A stretch of 5,225 bases of DNA from a bacterium (GTDB taxonomy: Bacteria > SZUA-182 > SZUA-191): positions 1-5,225 of the forward strand of contig QIEW01000198.1 in the NCBI GenBank assembly GCA_003230535.1, written 5' to 3'. Both the position numbers and the translations under genes were made by a program. The notes under the pieces were generated by a model. It was not told the origin of the DNA. It did not search any database and saw nothing but the letters and a program-made list of their open reading frames with translations. Positions 4,984-5,225 of this stretch are shown piece after piece (within the stretch, counting starts at the first letter, position 1; each line of letters starts with the position of its first letter).

Positions 4984-5225
4984 ATGTTAAAGCCCTTGGA
5001 GAAACCAAAACGGTTAGAATATGATACAGCTACTTTAACCCCATATTATGGTAAGTTTACCGCCGAACCTTTTGAACGCGGTTTTGGCACTACCATGGCT
5101 AATGCTTTGCGCCGGATATTACTCGCCTCTATTCCCGGCGCGGCTATTACCGCGGTAAAAATAGAGGGCGTTTACCATGAATTCTCCACCATACCGGGAG
5201 TAGTTGAAGATACTACAGATATTCT
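4984..5225 (+). CDS. rpoA: DNA-directed RNA polymerase subunit alpha, N-terminal part (partial)
   Basis: Alpha dimerises through its N-terminal domain to nucleate assembly of the beta and beta-prime subunits. Eighty codons plus two bases are present before the window ends. The visible part carries the family blocks [16 protein letters not shown] (22-37), [16 protein letters not shown] (39-54) and [16 protein letters not shown] (63-78), which cover the dimerisation helix and the conserved Arg pair 43-44. The extreme N-terminus, [10 protein letters not shown], is somewhat different from the common MIEIEKP type but starts in the expected place. The gene follows rpsD by 27 bases. The rest, including the promoter-contacting C-terminal domain, lies beyond the right edge. 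Confidence 0.97.
   Translation, partial: MLKPLEKPKRLEYDTATLTPYYGKFTAEPFERGFGTTMANALRRILLASIPGAAITAVKIEGVYHEFSTIPGVVEDTTDI

Overview
The window is a stretch of a bacterial spc/alpha ribosomal-protein operon, with every gene on the + strand. The order is rplO (3' end), secY, a small nucleotidyltransferase gene, adk, map, infA, rpmJ, rpsM, rpsK, rpsD and rpoA (5' end). The classical order is interrupted in one place only: a 103-codon minimal nucleotidyltransferase (MNT, MntA-like) gene sits between secY and adk.

Organism: certainly a bacterium. Having adk, map, infA and rpmJ between secY and rpsM, and rpsD between rpsK and rpoA, fits Clostridia-type Firmicutes. It also fits several deep or thermophilic phyla with the same order. 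It is unlike Bacillus, where rpsD lies elsewhere, and unlike gamma-proteobacteria, where adk and map are elsewhere. Zinc-binding forms of adenylate kinase, L36 and S4, strong AGGAGG Shine-Dalgarno sites and two TTG starts fit this picture. Genus cannot be named from the sequence alone.

Layout: 1-57 is the end of ribosomal protein L15, whose stop overlaps the secY start. 57-1355 is SecY. 1361-1672 is the MNT gene, AT-rich (about 34% GC by hand count, against about 53% in a sample of adk). 1701-2342 is adenylate kinase and 2351-3094 is methionine aminopeptidase. 3120-3338 (IF1), 3354-3467 (L36), 3484-3861 (S13), 3928-4320 (S11) and 4330-4956 (S4) form a compact translation block. 4984 to the right edge is the RNA polymerase alpha N-terminal domain. 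The longest gap is 66 bases (3862-3927). No tRNA, rRNA, CRISPR array, insertion sequence, terminator or convincing promoter is visible, so the genes are probably co-transcribed from promoters upstream of the window.

How the genes work together: they supply the secretion channel, adenylate balance, N-terminal Met removal, initiation factor 1, four ribosomal proteins and the polymerase assembly subunit, the usual growth-rate-linked set. The most notable points are the orphan MNT gene lodged in this conserved operon without a HEPN toxin partner in the window, a Gln in place of a strongly conserved active-site His in the aminopeptidase, two acidic residues in transmembrane segment 2 of SecY, and a shortened zinc knuckle in S4. 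No clearly new multi-gene system is present; the MNT insertion is the best lead.
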